The notes: generated from the sequence alone by a model not told the origin. A stretch of 41,907 nt of DNA from Gloeomargaritaceae cyanobacterium C42_A2020_066 (GCA_015272465.1 JACYLR010000113.1:1-41907), one strand, 5' to 3'. Shown: positions 1-9,500, numbered from the stretch's first letter. Made by a program: numbers and translations.

Positions 1-81
1 TGCCCCTTATTCTGTATCACGATAAGCTCACGCAAGGCATAAATAGAGGTGCCCAATAGTCATTTCACTACATCTTTATTA

Positions 82-273
82 CTACCCATCAATGATCATC
101 ACGGCCTTAGCAGCTAGCAAGGCTGTGACAATGACCCGCATGAAAGCATAGGTATTAACCTCATAACTCTCTAGAAAGAGTGTTGCCAAAAGGACGATGT
201 AGCCAAAACCGATCAGGAAAAATATAAACAGAGATGAGAGCTTTCTGATTTCATGAGCGACTGCCTTGATCAT
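82..273 (-). CDS. Small two-helix membrane protein, probably shortened
   Basis: A 63-residue protein with two hydrophobic segments (about residues 14-33 and 43-60), so an integral membrane protein. The ATG is preceded by a clear Shine-Dalgarno (AGGGAGG), so translation is credible. It ends abruptly inside the second hydrophobic segment at ...AVMIIDG, followed by three in-frame or near stops (TAG TAA TAA). I recall a family of about 100-residue membrane proteins with a similar N-terminal half, so this may be a truncated member. After the stop another frame stays open to the window edge (IYALRELIVIQNKG), which could be the lost C-terminus after a frameshift. The surrounding DNA is AT-richer than the rest of the window. 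Function unknown. Confidence 0.55.
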   Translation of the reverse strand: MIKAVAHEIRKLSSLFIFFLIGFGYIVLLATLFLESYEVNTYAFMRVIVTALLAAKAVMIIDG

Positions 274-648
274 GTGTAATCCTCCCTAAAGATATTGCGT
301 CTATGTTGGATTCCGAATCGTCCGATTTACACAACTATTCAATCTGAAGACTTTGGTAAAGAGTACCCAAATGTCCAGGAATGAGAGTATTGCAGAACTT
401 CCTGTCCCGTTGGCTTAGCACTCATTAGGCGAGGGTATAAGGTCTCTGGTGACCTCCTGCTGTGTAAAGATTTATATCCGACTAGACACTTTTGGATCAC
501 GGGAATAGCTTTCTGCATCGGCTGTTTCCTTGGGAAGATTGAGGTGCCTGAGCCTAGCGTCCATCCTAATATCTAAAAATGATGCTATCCAGCCATGTGG
601 ATTTTTTCGTTATAGCTTTGGGTATAGTAAGCGCCTCCCCCATCTGTG
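274..648. other. Gene-less, AT-richer stretch
   Basis: No ORF with protein-like composition and no tRNA or rRNA signature is visible here. It holds the upstream region of the minus-strand small membrane protein. Its base composition is lower in GC than everything to the right up to 40 kb, and the GGCCGGCC palindrome is absent until position 698. The ORF-track entries overlapping its end (530-724, 566-748, 579-833) have no credible composition and cover another candidate in a different frame. Confidence 0.5.
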
Positions 649-822
649 TTGCCCCGTCAACCCAAATATCTTCTGCGCTACAGCCGTCCCCCGACCCGGC
701 CGGCCGCCGATACCCGCTGGCTAGCTGTGATTGCCTTAGCTGTAACAAGCCTCTGTTTGGGGATTGCCATGGCCAGTCTCCACAACCTCCTCGTGTTACC
801 CCCGCCCCCGCAACAGGACTGA
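649..822 (+). CDS. Possible small single-pass membrane protein (TTG start)
   Basis: This frame is too short for the ORF track and overlaps track entries in other frames. From a TTG (or the adjacent GTG at 646) it encodes about 57 residues: a basic N-terminus (RQPKYLLRYSRPPTR), a convincing transmembrane helix (WLAVIALAVTSLCLGIAMA) and a short proline-rich tail ending QQD. The helix, flanked by arginines on one side, is the evidence; there is no ATG and no good ribosome binding site, so it may also be a chance reading. Function unknown. Confidence 0.4.
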   Translation: MPRQPKYLLRYSRPPTRPAADTRWLAVIALAVTSLCLGIAMASLHNLLVLPPPPQQD

Positions 823-899
823 ACCCTAGCTGACCCCTAGGGGTCTAAACCTGTGTATTCAGTCAACCCAACTCCTTTACGGACTACAGGATGGCAACC

Positions 900-1517
900 A
901 TGCGTCATCTCCTGCTCTCTGTCGCGTGCCTAACCAGCCTTGGTCTGGCACCGCCTGTGTTGGCCAGGGAAACGGTGATCACCGGCGAGAACGGTCGTGC
1001 GGCTACCGTCAAGACCCAGCGTACACGGGACAATCTAACCTGGACGCGCGCCCGTCAAGTTGAGGGGAGCCAAGGTCGCACAAGCAGCCGGACGCGCAGC
1101 CTCACCCGTACCGGGGATCAAAGTTGGAACAGCCAGGGACAGTGGGTCGGTTCCCAGGGGCGTACCACCTTCAGTACAGGCACCTGGACGACGAATGGCC
1201 AGGGGGGCTACACCGGCACCAGCACCGTGACAGGGCCACAGGGGATCAGCCGCGATTACCAGGTTGAAGGCCAATTCAGCCGTGACCCGGCCGGCCGCAG
1301 TTGGCGCAACACAGCTACGGTCACGAGGTCCCAAGGCCAAACTCGCACCTACAGTAGGGCTACAGATTGCGGCAATGGTCAATGCACCCGTGTCCGCACC
1401 GGAAGTACGGGCGCAACCCGCACGACAACTGCAACCGGCACCCGCCAGAGTGGCAGCCTGAGTGTCACGGGTCGCCAGGGCCAAACTCGCGCTGGAACCT
1501 ACCAACGAACACACTAG
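900..1517 (+). CDS. Secreted Ser/Thr/Gly/Arg-rich repeat protein (QGRT repeats)
   Basis: A 205-residue protein (208 if the ATG at 891 is used; the ATG at 900 has AGG at better spacing). An N-terminal signal peptide (MRHLLLSVACLTSLGLAPPVLA) predicts export. The mature part is low-complexity and basic, built from degenerate units such as SQGRT, SQGQTR, RQGQTR and TGTxT, compatible with an extended or beta-rich surface protein. Two cysteines lie in DCGNGQC. I recall similar Thr/Gly/Arg-rich exported proteins beside Spy/CpxP-type genes in other bacteria, and a Spy-like gene does follow here, which suggests an envelope-stress or metal-related role. That role is inference; the biochemical function is unknown. 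Confidence 0.7.
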   Translation: MRHLLLSVACLTSLGLAPPVLARETVITGENGRAATVKTQRTRDNLTWTRARQVEGSQGRTSSRTRSLTRTGDQSWNSQGQWVGSQGRTTFSTGTWTTNGQGGYTGTSTVTGPQGISRDYQVEGQFSRDPAGRSWRNTATVTRSQGQTRTYSRATDCGNGQCTRVRTGSTGATRTTTATGTRQSGSLSVTGRQGQTRAGTYQRTH

Positions 1518-1594
1518 ACCCCGTCTGACGGCGCGGGCGATTCCTCTTGAATCTTCCAGAGACCTTTCCACGTCAATACCCCTAGAGAGATTCG

Positions 1595-2092
1595 GTGAAC
1601 ACCATGAACATGAATCGGTATAGCAACGCCATCGCTTTCGCCCTGATTATCGGCCTGAGTGCGGGGAGTCTCCCGGCTTTAGCTCAAGCAACTCCCGCAG
1701 GGCCGCCGCCAGAGATGGTCAAAGCCCGCGGCCCGCTGCGGGGCATTGATCTCTCCCCGGAACAACAGGCCCGTCTGCGCCAAATCCATCAGGAAACCCG
1801 CACCCAGATCAGTGGGGTGCTAACCCCGGAACAGCGCCAGCAAACGGAGAGCCGCAGCCAGCGCTGGGACAGTTCAGCGCCCCGTGAGGGTATGCTCTGG
1901 CCCCGGATGGGGATGCGTAATCTGAACCTCAGTGAGGCCCAACGGGATCAGATCAAAACAATCATGGAGCGCTCCCGTAGCCAAGTCCAAAACCTGCTCA
2001 CCCCGGAGCAGCGCCAACAATACGAGGCAAATATTCAGTCCATGCGGCAACGGTGGGAAAACCGCAAGTCCCAGCCGCCCATGCCGCAGTAG
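1595..2092 (+). CDS. Periplasmic Spy/CpxP-like (LTXXQ) protein
   Basis: 165 residues with a signal peptide (hydrophobic ALIIGLSAGSLPALAQA). The mature protein contains two copies of a unit with the LTPEQRQQ motif (about residues 76-83 and 136-143), each preceded by a helix of the LSPEQQARLRQI or LSEAQRDQIKTI type. This is the hallmark of the Spy/CpxP LTXXQ family of small alpha-helical periplasmic chaperones or metal-stress proteins. The listed start is a GTG with AGAGAG upstream; ATGs at 1604 and 1610 are alternatives. It lies 77 bases after the QGRT-repeat gene on the same strand, probably one transcript. The Met/His content is low, so a chaperone-like role is as likely as metal binding. 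Confidence 0.75.
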   Translation: MNTMNMNRYSNAIAFALIIGLSAGSLPALAQATPAGPPPEMVKARGPLRGIDLSPEQQARLRQIHQETRTQISGVLTPEQRQQTESRSQRWDSSAPREGMLWPRMGMRNLNLSEAQRDQIKTIMERSRSQVQNLLTPEQRQQYEANIQSMRQRWENRKSQPPMPQ

Positions 2093-2165
2093 GATAAGCC
2101 CCGACCGGCTGAGTAAAGCGGTGACTCCAGGGTTGAGGCCACAGCCTTGGAGTACCGCAGGACAG

Positions 2166-3038
2166 CTAACCCGGAAAGACCAGAATCGGATGGAGGCTGC
2201 GCCGCAACAGTTCTCCGCTCTGGGTGGGAAAGGAGAGTTCCCAAATGCTTCCTAGATTCTTGGCGGAAATGACAATGGCACTGGCACTGACTTGACAGGC
2301 CGTATGTAGGACTTGGGTCACCGGGCTGCCCTCCCGCACCAACGTGTGCAGAGTCACGGCTGGCAGGGGCCACGCTTGGCGGATGCGGTCGAGGGCTGCC
2401 TCATTGGCGGCCCGCAACTCCTGACTGACGGCGGCCACTTCCCGCCGACTCGGTTCATCCATCACCCAAACGAGCGTGCAGATTTCCAGGGAGGGTTCAG
2501 GGGACTGCTGAGCTTGACTGAGAAACCGGGTGAGAAGGGCTTGCCCGGCCGGCCGGCCGTCGTAGGGAATCAGTAGGGAACGAAAGAGGTGCTGGCAACG
2601 GAGGGCCAGTTCATCCTGGGTAAACGTAAACAACAACTGGGGCCGGAGCACCAGAATCGGGAGCTTGACCCGCGGAGCCAAAGCTAAGGTGGTGCTACCG
2701 CCTAACTTCTCCGCCAGTAAGCTGCGTTGGGCAGCCCCCACCACCAGCAAGTCGGGTTTGACTTCCTGCACCACTTCCTGAATCACCATCTCCGGCCGGC
2801 CGGAACGAATCACCCGCTGCACCTCTAGCCCTGCCGTGTCTTCGGGCAGGCGGAGGCTATGCTCAACTTGCGCCAGGCGTTTCGTATCTTCCCGGCAGAC
2901 ACCCTCCGACTCCCAGAGGGGAACACCGTGGACAACCGTCACCTTACGTACCCCGGCGGCCCCTAGACTGGGCAGGCAGGTCAGTAAGCGAGGGAGGCCG
3001 TCCTCCAAATCCGTCGCAATTAATAGATTGTGGAACAC
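2166..3038 (-). CDS. Tandem universal stress protein (two UspA domains)
   Basis: 290 residues with two UspA-type Rossmann-like halves: the first begins FHNLLIATDLEDG and ends with LPILVLRP near residue 135, the second begins FRSLLIPYDGRPAG and ends HPILVFPG. The nucleotide-binding loop is poorly conserved in both halves (VVGAAQRS; VISAKNLGS) compared with the G-x2-G-x9-G(S/T) signature, so ATP binding is doubtful. The family is cytoplasmic and induced by stress; the substrate is unknown. A second tandem Usp with a better-conserved loop lies at 33.9-34.8 kb. GGCCGGCC repeats occur in the coding sequence. Confidence 0.85.
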   Translation of the reverse strand: MFHNLLIATDLEDGLPRLLTCLPSLGAAGVRKVTVVHGVPLWESEGVCREDTKRLAQVEHSLRLPEDTAGLEVQRVIRSGRPEMVIQEVVQEVKPDLLVVGAAQRSLLAEKLGGSTTLALAPRVKLPILVLRPQLLFTFTQDELALRCQHLFRSLLIPYDGRPAGQALLTRFLSQAQQSPEPSLEICTLVWVMDEPSRREVAAVSQELRAANEAALDRIRQAWPLPAVTLHTLVREGSPVTQVLHTACQVSASAIVISAKNLGSIWELSFPTQSGELLRRSLHPILVFPG

Positions 3039-3305
3039 GGTCTAGGCAAGCACTGTAGGGGTTTGTCTAACCAGTTGGGCGCACTCGCGTCGCTTCCCGG
3101 CGCTCTTCCAGTATCTCTTAAATAGCCCTTAGAACTGAGGGTTGCCTCTTTTTGCCCTATACCCCCGCCCCACTTGTTTCCCAGACTGAGGTTACCTTGT
3201 CGCGCCCTGTTCAAAATCCCTGGGGAGCTGCCCCCACCCCCAGATCCATTCCCGCTGGAATCCATCTGGAGACGCAGGCTGTGCGCCACCGGGGTCTTGG
3301 GGAAC

Positions 3306-3494
3306 TTACATCCCCGGCTCGAGGCCCCACTCGAACTTGAGAAAATGTTGGTACATCTTCTCGCGCATCATCATCTGCTGATAGAGCTTGACCAGGAATT
3401 CCTGGGCCTGCTCCCGGCTCATCTGCCGTACCTGATTTTCAAAGGAACGCAGGCTAAATTCCTGCTCCAGGGATAACTTGATTGACTCCTCCAT
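3306..3494 (-). CDS. nblA: Phycobilisome degradation protein NblA
   Basis: 62 residues matching NblA along its length: LSLEQEFSLRSFE, the central MSREQAQEFLVKLYQQMM and the C-terminal YQHFLKFEWGLEPG. NblA is a small helical adaptor that binds phycobiliproteins and recruits the Clp protease to dismantle phycobilisomes during nitrogen or sulfur starvation. Length is typical of the family (about 60). The ATG is preceded by an excellent AAGGAGG. A sigma70-like promoter and an imperfect NtcA-like site lie upstream (separate entry). Its presence shows that the organism makes phycobilisomes. Confidence 0.95.
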   Translation of the reverse strand: MEESIKLSLEQEFSLRSFENQVRQMSREQAQEFLVKLYQQMMMREKMYQHFLKFEWGLEPGM

Positions 3495-3533
3495 GCAGTC
3501 CTCCTTGGGACGTAGGGTTCAGATGGTGCCCCC

Positions 3534-3561
3534 ATTGTAGCAATCTGTAACAAATCATCAA
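3534..3561 (-). promoter_or_regulatory. nblA promoter with NtcA-like dyad
   Basis: On the minus strand TTGATG (-35-like) is separated by 16 bases from TACAAT (-10-like), about 40 bases before the nblA ATG. Overlapping it, the plus strand reads GTA-N8-TAA, one base from the NtcA consensus GTA-N8-TAC. NtcA control of nblA is known in other cyanobacteria, but here the site covers the core promoter instead of lying near -41, so activation from it would need a different start site. Confidence 0.4.
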
Positions 3562-3689
3562 GATGGCTTGACACCAGACACCTTTTGGCAGGGGTGTTGA
3601 GGGATGGGGAAAACCCGCACCCCAGGTTCCTGGGGCGGAGGAGCGTTGTGTTAGCCGTAGTTTTAACAGCCCCCCCAGGGTCGGACTGC

Positions 3690-4442
3690 TTACAACGAAC
3701 AATCCTCTGGGGTTGACCACGTCGGGGCCACCACCAGGACGGTGATGTTGTCCCGCCCTCCCTGGCTGCGGGCCGCGTCCACCAAGCTCTGGCTTGCTTC
3801 TTCTGGGGTCAGGGCGGTGGTCAGCAGATGGGCAATATCCTCATCGGTGAGTTCTTCGGTGAGGCCGTCGCTACAGAGGAGAAACCAATCCCCAGGCGCT
3901 GCGTCCAGGGCCTGAACCTTGATAGCTTCCAGATCCGGCCGGCCGAGGCACTGGGTGAGCAGGTGGCGCCAGGGATGCCAGCGCACTTGGTCGGCTTCCA
4001 GCAGACCCCGGCTGACAGCCTGGGCCACCCAGGTGTGATCCGTGGTCAGTTGCTGCAAGTGTTGGGCCTGCCAGCGGTAGAGTCGCGAGTCCCCCACATG
4101 AGCAAACCAGGCCCGGTGCTGGGTGTCAAACAGTAAAACCACAAGGGTGGTGCCCATATCCGCCATCGCGGGATAGCGCCGCTGGGTCTCTAAAATCCGG
4201 CCATTGGCCCGATAGATAGCCTGGTGTAGCCGCTCAATCGGGTCGGGTTCAGCGTCCCAGAGATGATCTAGGGTGTGGCGGGTTTCCAGCACCGCCAGTT
4301 GGCTGGCCATTTCCCCACCGGCGTGACCGCCCATTCCATCGGCGACGATAAAGTACCGGCCGGCCGGGTCGATGTAGTAGGCGTCCTCATTGTGATCCCG
4401 CACAAGACCTGTGTCAGTCAGGCCACACCAGCCAGTCACCAT
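3690..4442 (-). CDS. PP2C-family Ser/Thr protein phosphatase
   Basis: 250 residues, the size of a stand-alone bacterial PPM/PP2C phosphatase (PrpC/Stp type). The metal-binding motifs are intact: RDHNEDAYY near residue 15, VADGMGGHAGGEMAS near 34, AHVGDSRLYRW near 115, LLCSDGLTEELTD near 188 and GGRDNITVLVV near the C-terminus. It should remove phosphate from Ser/Thr of cytoplasmic proteins in an Mn/Mg-dependent reaction. It lies 36 bases downstream of the UbiB-like kinase gene on the same strand, so co-transcription is plausible. The partner kinase and the substrates are not indicated by the context. Confidence 0.92.
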   Translation of the reverse strand: MVTGWCGLTDTGLVRDHNEDAYYIDPAGRYFIVADGMGGHAGGEMASQLAVLETRHTLDHLWDAEPDPIERLHQAIYRANGRILETQRRYPAMADMGTTLVVLLFDTQHRAWFAHVGDSRLYRWQAQHLQQLTTDHTWVAQAVSRGLLEADQVRWHPWRHLLTQCLGRPDLEAIKVQALDAAPGDWFLLCSDGLTEELTDEDIAHLLTTALTPEEASQSLVDAARSQGGRDNITVLVVAPTWSTPEDCSL

Positions 4443-4478
4443 GACCCCATGCCTTGAGAGAGTGAACGTGAACGCATA

Positions 4479-6161
4479 TCAAAAAAGTCGCTCTAGGGCT
4501 TCTAGGCGGCGCAGCCCCCGCCAGCCTCGCCACACTGCCAGCACAGCTAGACCCAAGGCCACAAGAGCCACCCAAGCATAGCCTCCCACCAACAAAATGG
4601 CGGCGGTGATCAGCAGGCAGCCCCCCAGCACCGCCCAGGTGGTGGCCATTTGCTGCACGCTCAGGCGTCGCATAAGCCGTTCGGTCTCTAGAGAACGGGT
4701 GCGCAACCGCAGATCGCCCCGCTCCAGCTTGGCCAGGCTGTCGTCCAGCCGCCGGGGCAAACTGAGGGCGGAATTGCTCATCTGGGCTGCTTGGCGACCG
4801 AGTTGGCCGAGGAAATCTCCCTCGGTTCCAGGGCGAGTGTCCATGAGTTGGAGAGCGAAGGGAGTAGCCACTTCGACGAAATTGAAATCTTGATCCAAGC
4901 CACGGCCAAGCCCCTCCAGGGTGGAGAAGGCTCGCATGACAAAGGTGAAGGTGGCTGGAAACCGAAAGGGTTGATCAAAGGCGATGGCATAGAGGTCTTC
5001 GCTGATCGCCGCCACGGACTGTTTGTCGAAGGGTTGCTCCAGGACGTTGTCCAGCAGGTACTGCACAGAGCGGCGCACCGGATCGAGATCCCCTTGAGGT
5101 ACGAGGGCACCTAACTCCACTAGGGCCTCGATCACCCGATCGCTGTCCCGGTCGACGATGGCAAACAGGGTGCCCAGCAGTTTGTCCCGGGTCAGGGGTT
5201 GAATCCGCCCCATCATGCCGAAGTCGTAGAAAATCAGCGCTCCCTGTGGGTCTACCGCGAGGTTGCCGGGGTGGGGATCAGCATGGAAAAAGCCGTGGTT
5301 GAGGACTTGTTCTAGGTAGGCTTGGGCACTGAGGCGCGCCAGTCGCTTCCGATCCAGGCCAGCCGCATCCAGAGCCTCGTAGTGGCTGATCTTGATGCCC
5401 GGTGCGTATTCCAGGGTAAGCACTCGCCCAGCGGAGTAGCGCCAGTAGACACGAGGCACCCGCAACCAGTCGGCATCTCGAAAGTTACGGCGAAAGGTGT
5501 CGGCGTTGCGGCCCTCATTCAGGTAGTCGATCTCTTCGTAGAGAATCCGTTGGCATTCCTCGTAGACCCCCAGCCAGTCCCGGCCCGGCCCCCAACGGGG
5601 ATGGTTCTGGAAGTAGCGGGCGATGTCCTTGACGATGGCGAGGTCAATGTCGAACAGTTGGCGCAGGCCGGGGCGCTGCACCTTGACCACCACCTCCTCA
5701 CCGCTGTGGAGTTGGGCCTTGTGCACTTGGCCGAGGCTGGCGGCAGCCAGGGGAATCGGGTCGAAGCTGCGAAAGAGTTCGGGAATCGGCCGGCCGAGGT
5801 CGGCTACCAGGATAGTCTCCACCTGGTCGTAGCTAAAGGCGGGCACCCGATCCTGAAGTTTGGCGAGTTCTTCAACGTACTCTGCTGGGAACAGGTCGGC
5901 GCGGGTGGAGAACAGTTGTCCCACCTTGATGAACGTCGGCCCCAGATCTAAGAGGGTATCGCGCACCCAGATGGCGATGCGGCGGCGGCGCTGACTCTTG
6001 CGCTCTGGGGTCGGCCGGCCGCCATAACTCCAGGACTGCTCGTAGAGCCACTGAACCGTCAGAAAGCGGAGGACAAACCCCCAGATATCAAAAGCCCGCC
6101 GCCGGCGTGAGTAGCGTTCCTGGTTCCAGCGATAAGTTTTGGCGGCGACGGGAACGGACAC
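4479..6161 (-). CDS. ABC1/UbiB-family atypical kinase (AarF-like)
   Basis: 560 residues from a GTG start. The family motifs are present: KVGQLFSTRADLFP (the KxGQ motif, about residue 76), the alanine-rich loop AAASLGQVHKAQL, the lysine strand VVVKVQRPGL, HADPHPGNL, and YDFGMMG. Two hydrophobic segments at the C-terminus (about 505-545) suggest membrane anchoring. UbiB/ADCK-type proteins are ATPases that support quinone biosynthesis or lipid handling; cyanobacteria usually carry several, some in plastoglobule-like or tocopherol and plastoquinone metabolism. Only 11 bases separate it from the upstream DUF6825-like gene, so they are likely an operon. Confidence 0.9.
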   Translation of the reverse strand: MSVPVAAKTYRWNQERYSRRRRAFDIWGFVLRFLTVQWLYEQSWSYGGRPTPERKSQRRRRIAIWVRDTLLDLGPTFIKVGQLFSTRADLFPAEYVEELAKLQDRVPAFSYDQVETILVADLGRPIPELFRSFDPIPLAAASLGQVHKAQLHSGEEVVVKVQRPGLRQLFDIDLAIVKDIARYFQNHPRWGPGRDWLGVYEECQRILYEEIDYLNEGRNADTFRRNFRDADWLRVPRVYWRYSAGRVLTLEYAPGIKISHYEALDAAGLDRKRLARLSAQAYLEQVLNHGFFHADPHPGNLAVDPQGALIFYDFGMMGRIQPLTRDKLLGTLFAIVDRDSDRVIEALVELGALVPQGDLDPVRRSVQYLLDNVLEQPFDKQSVAAISEDLYAIAFDQPFRFPATFTFVMRAFSTLEGLGRGLDQDFNFVEVATPFALQLMDTRPGTEGDFLGQLGRQAAQMSNSALSLPRRLDDSLAKLERGDLRLRTRSLETERLMRRLSVQQMATTWAVLGGCLLITAAILLVGGYAWVALVALGLAVLAVWRGWRGLRRLEALERLF

Positions 6162-6172
6162 TCGGGTCGGGG

Positions 6173-6487
6173 TCAGGATAGACGATAGGTTTTCAACGTA
6201 GCCCGGAGGCGGGCCATCTCGGCTCTGAGTTCATCCAGGGCTGCCTGTAAGTCTTCCGGTCGGCCGCTTGGCGTAGGCATGGGAGCCTCGCCCTGACGGA
6301 GTTGTTGCTCCTCCCGTTCCGCTCGCTCAACCACCGTCTGACTCAGGGTACGGATGCGTTCCCGCTGTTCCGCATCCCACTTGCCGGCCGTGCTCAGGGC
6401 CTCTCCCAGGAGTTGGCTAGCTTGCTCGTAGAGGGCCTCGGCGGCAGCGCGGCCGATAAAAAAAGCTCGGAGGACGGAGTCGCTCAT
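6173..6487 (-). CDS. DUF6825-like conserved cyanobacterial protein
   Basis: 104 residues. The ORF track starts further upstream, but protein-like sequence begins at MSDSVLRAFFIGRAAAEALYEQ, so the ATG at 6485-6487 is chosen. The N-terminal part is a helix with Gly-Arg; the rest is strongly charged and ends in a coiled-coil-like helix (LQAALDELRAEMARLRATL). I recall a cyanobacterial family with this architecture (assigned DUF6825); its function is not known. It is followed after 11 bases by the UbiB-like gene, suggesting a shared transcript and possibly a thylakoid- or lipid-related role, which is inference. Confidence 0.75.
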   Translation of the reverse strand: MSDSVLRAFFIGRAAAEALYEQASQLLGEALSTAGKWDAEQRERIRTLSQTVVERAEREEQQLRQGEAPMPTPSGRPEDLQAALDELRAEMARLRATLKTYRLS

Positions 6488-6530
6488 CGGGGTGACAGCG
6501 GACGGACAGACCGCCCAAATTATAGCTTGC

Positions 6531-9500
6531 CTATCCAGGGAAGCGGCCGGCCGGCAGTTGGGCAATGCAGGTAAAAACCTCTTGAATCGCGCGTTGCAGG
6601 GTTTCCACCAATGGCGTACAGGTCGCCCGGCTGGGGTTGGTACGGGCCAGGGTTTCCAAGTCGCGGGCCACGGCAAAGACCTGGTCGGCCCCCACGTTGG
6701 CACTGGCCCCTTTCACCTGGTGGGCTTCTTGCGCTAGGCGCGCCCAGTTTTCACTGTGGAGTGCCGTTTCCAGAGCTTGGAGCCGCGCCTCCATATCGAC
6801 CTGGTAGACCTCCAGTAACTCCGCCAGAAACTCAGGGTCAAGGCCGAGAGTGGCCTCTAGGTGCTCGAAATTAAGGGGCAGGGACGACGACATGGGAGTC
6901 TCCAGGTAGGTTTCCCAGCGGGCCAGAACGGTGGCCAGTTGATTGCGGTTGAGGGGTTTGCTCAGGTAATCGTCCATACCCACGGCCAGGCAACGGTCGC
7001 GGTCGTGGCTCATGGCGTTGGCGGTCAGGGCGATGATCACGGGGCGGCGGGGCCGGCCGGGCGGGGTGGCCTCCAGCTCCCGAATCCGCTGAGTGGTGGC
7101 ATAGCCATCCAGGATCGGCATCTGGCAGTCCATCAGAATCAGATCGATGTCCTGGGCTGCCAAATAAGCCAGCACTTCCTCGCCGTCTGTTGCTAGGGCG
7201 GCATCATAGCCCAGACTACGCAATTGACCGAGGGCCACCTTTCGGTTGGTGGGGTTGTCCTCTGCCAGGAGAATCCGCAGTGGCCGAGGGGTAGGGGGTG
7301 ACTCTGGTGGGAGCCGTTCGGAACTCGCGAGAGATGGTGCCTGCCAGAGACGCTGGAGAACGTCCTGGAGGCGATCCCGCCGCAGGGGCTTGAGGACGGC
7401 GGCGGCACAACTTGGGCAGGCATCGGTGCTGAGGGGATGGGTGAGTAGTCCCACCGCTGGCAGGGGCAGGCTATCCGTCAGCAGGACTTGCCCCTGTGGC
7501 AGGGCGACCAGGAGGGCATCGTAGCGGCCGGCCGCGAGGCGCACGCGAGCCTCTTCCACCGTCGGCACCCAGTCTCCCCGCACCTGGAGGCGGGTTAGGA
7601 GGTTGAGCACCATGCGACCACTGGAGGCATGGGGTTCCAGCACCAGCAAACGCCGGCCGACCCAGGCCAGGGTCGGTGGGGGGGCAGCACTGCTGGATTC
7701 TAGGGGTAGGGTGAACCAGAAACAGGAGCCTTGACCGGGGGTGCTCTCGACCCCAATGTAGCCGTCCATGAGGGTGACCAGTTGGCGACAGATGGCCAAA
7801 CCCAAGCCTGTACCCCCGTAACGGCGGGCTGCGGAGGCATCCACCTGGGAAAAAGGCTGAAACAGCCGCCGTTGATCGGCTACAGCAATCCCGATGCCCG
7901 TATCCTGGACGCGAAACCGGAGGACGGGGCCGGCCGGCCGCATCGCCTCAACCTGGACACTGACCTGTACCTCTCCCGTGGGCGAAAACTTAATGGCATT
8001 GCCAATCAGATTGGTAAGCACTTGACGGAGGCGGCCCCGGTCGCCGCGCACCCAAAGGGGCACCTCCGGCGGATAGTCCAGGCTGAGCGCGAGGCCCTTG
8101 CTGTGGGCACTGGGGGCCAGTAAGTCGAGGACATCTTCCAGGCAGAGGAGCAGATCAAACGCCTCTGGGGCGAGCACCATCTGCCCGGCCTCCAGTTTAG
8201 AGAGGTCGAGGATCTCGTTGATCAGCCCCAGGAGGGCCTCACCGCTGGTGATCAGGGTGTCCACAAAATCCCGTTGCTCAGGGGTCAGGGTGGTTTCCTG
8301 CAACAGGCCCGCCATCCCCAAAATGCCGTTCATTGGGGTGCGAATCTCGTGGCTGACATTGGCCAGAAACAGGGACTTGGCCTGGTTGGCCCGCTCAGCT
8401 GCTTGGCGAGCCTCCTCGAGGGCCTGGTTTTGCTCGGCCAGTTGTTGGCGTTGGAACCGCTCCTGTTCCAACAAATGGGCCTGGGCGAGGGCAATGCCCA
8501 CCTGGGCCGCCACTTCCTCCAAAAGGCTCACTTCGGCCGGCGTCCAGTCGCGACGGCTGGTTTGGTGCAGGCCGATCACGCCGTTGGTTTCCCCCTGGTA
8601 GGAGGTGCGAATCGCCATCATCGCCTTGACGTTGAGGGCGGCATAGATATGGATCACCGGATTGAGCAGGGGTTCCTGGCAGGTGTCGGAGGTAACGACC
8701 GCCTGGTTGTGGGCCAGAACAAATTGAACGTGGGGATTGCCAGTGACAGGAATGGTGTAGTGCAAGACCGACTGGCTACAGCCGCCCTCGCAATACTCGG
8801 CTACCCAGGGCAACCGCGGTGGTGGGCCGGGATCGTAGCGGTGGATGACGCAGCGACTGACCCCGAGCGCCTTGCCCAGTTGGTAGGCGGCGGTCTCGAA
8901 AATTTCCTGACTCTCTAGGCTCTGGCGAATCTGCTCCGTGATGTTTTTCAGTAAAAGGGCGCGCTGGAGGGCCTGCTGAAGTTGGTGCTCGGCTTCCTTG
9001 CGGGCGGTTATGTCGGTGAGGAGACCTCGAAAGCCTAAATAGGTTCCCTGACTATCGAAGATGGGCGTGCCACTGACCTCAACAAACACCGGCCGGCCGT
9101 CTCGGTGGTAGAGGACGGTTTCGAGGCGGGTAAAGGGAATGCGGCCGTCCAGGTAGGTCTGGAATTGGCTGTTGAGGTCATCCCCGGCCTGGGTTTTCAT
9201 CAGTCCGGCAAGGGTTTGCCCCTCAATGTCTGCTGGCCGATAGCCCAACAGCAGACGACACCCAGGACTGACGTAGGTAAACCGGCCGGCCGGGTTCCAA
9301 TCCCACACAATGTCACTGGTCAGTTCGACGAGGGCACGAAACTTGGCTTCGCTGGCCTGGAGGGTGGCTTCTGCCTGTTTGCGGGCCGTGATATCAGTCT
9401 GAGAACCGGCCATCCGGTAGGCTTGCCCATCGCCGTCACACACCGCCAGTCCCCGACAGAGCATCCATCGCCAGGTGCCATCGGCATGGGCCAGCCGGTA

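Noticed and set aside
1035-1571. 178-aa minus-strand ORF
   Set aside because: Antisense shadow of the QGRT-repeat gene; composition is explained by the repeats on the other strand.
3454-3720. 88-aa minus-strand ORF over the nblA upstream region
   Set aside because: Overlaps the nblA start in another frame and crosses its promoter; composition is non-coding.
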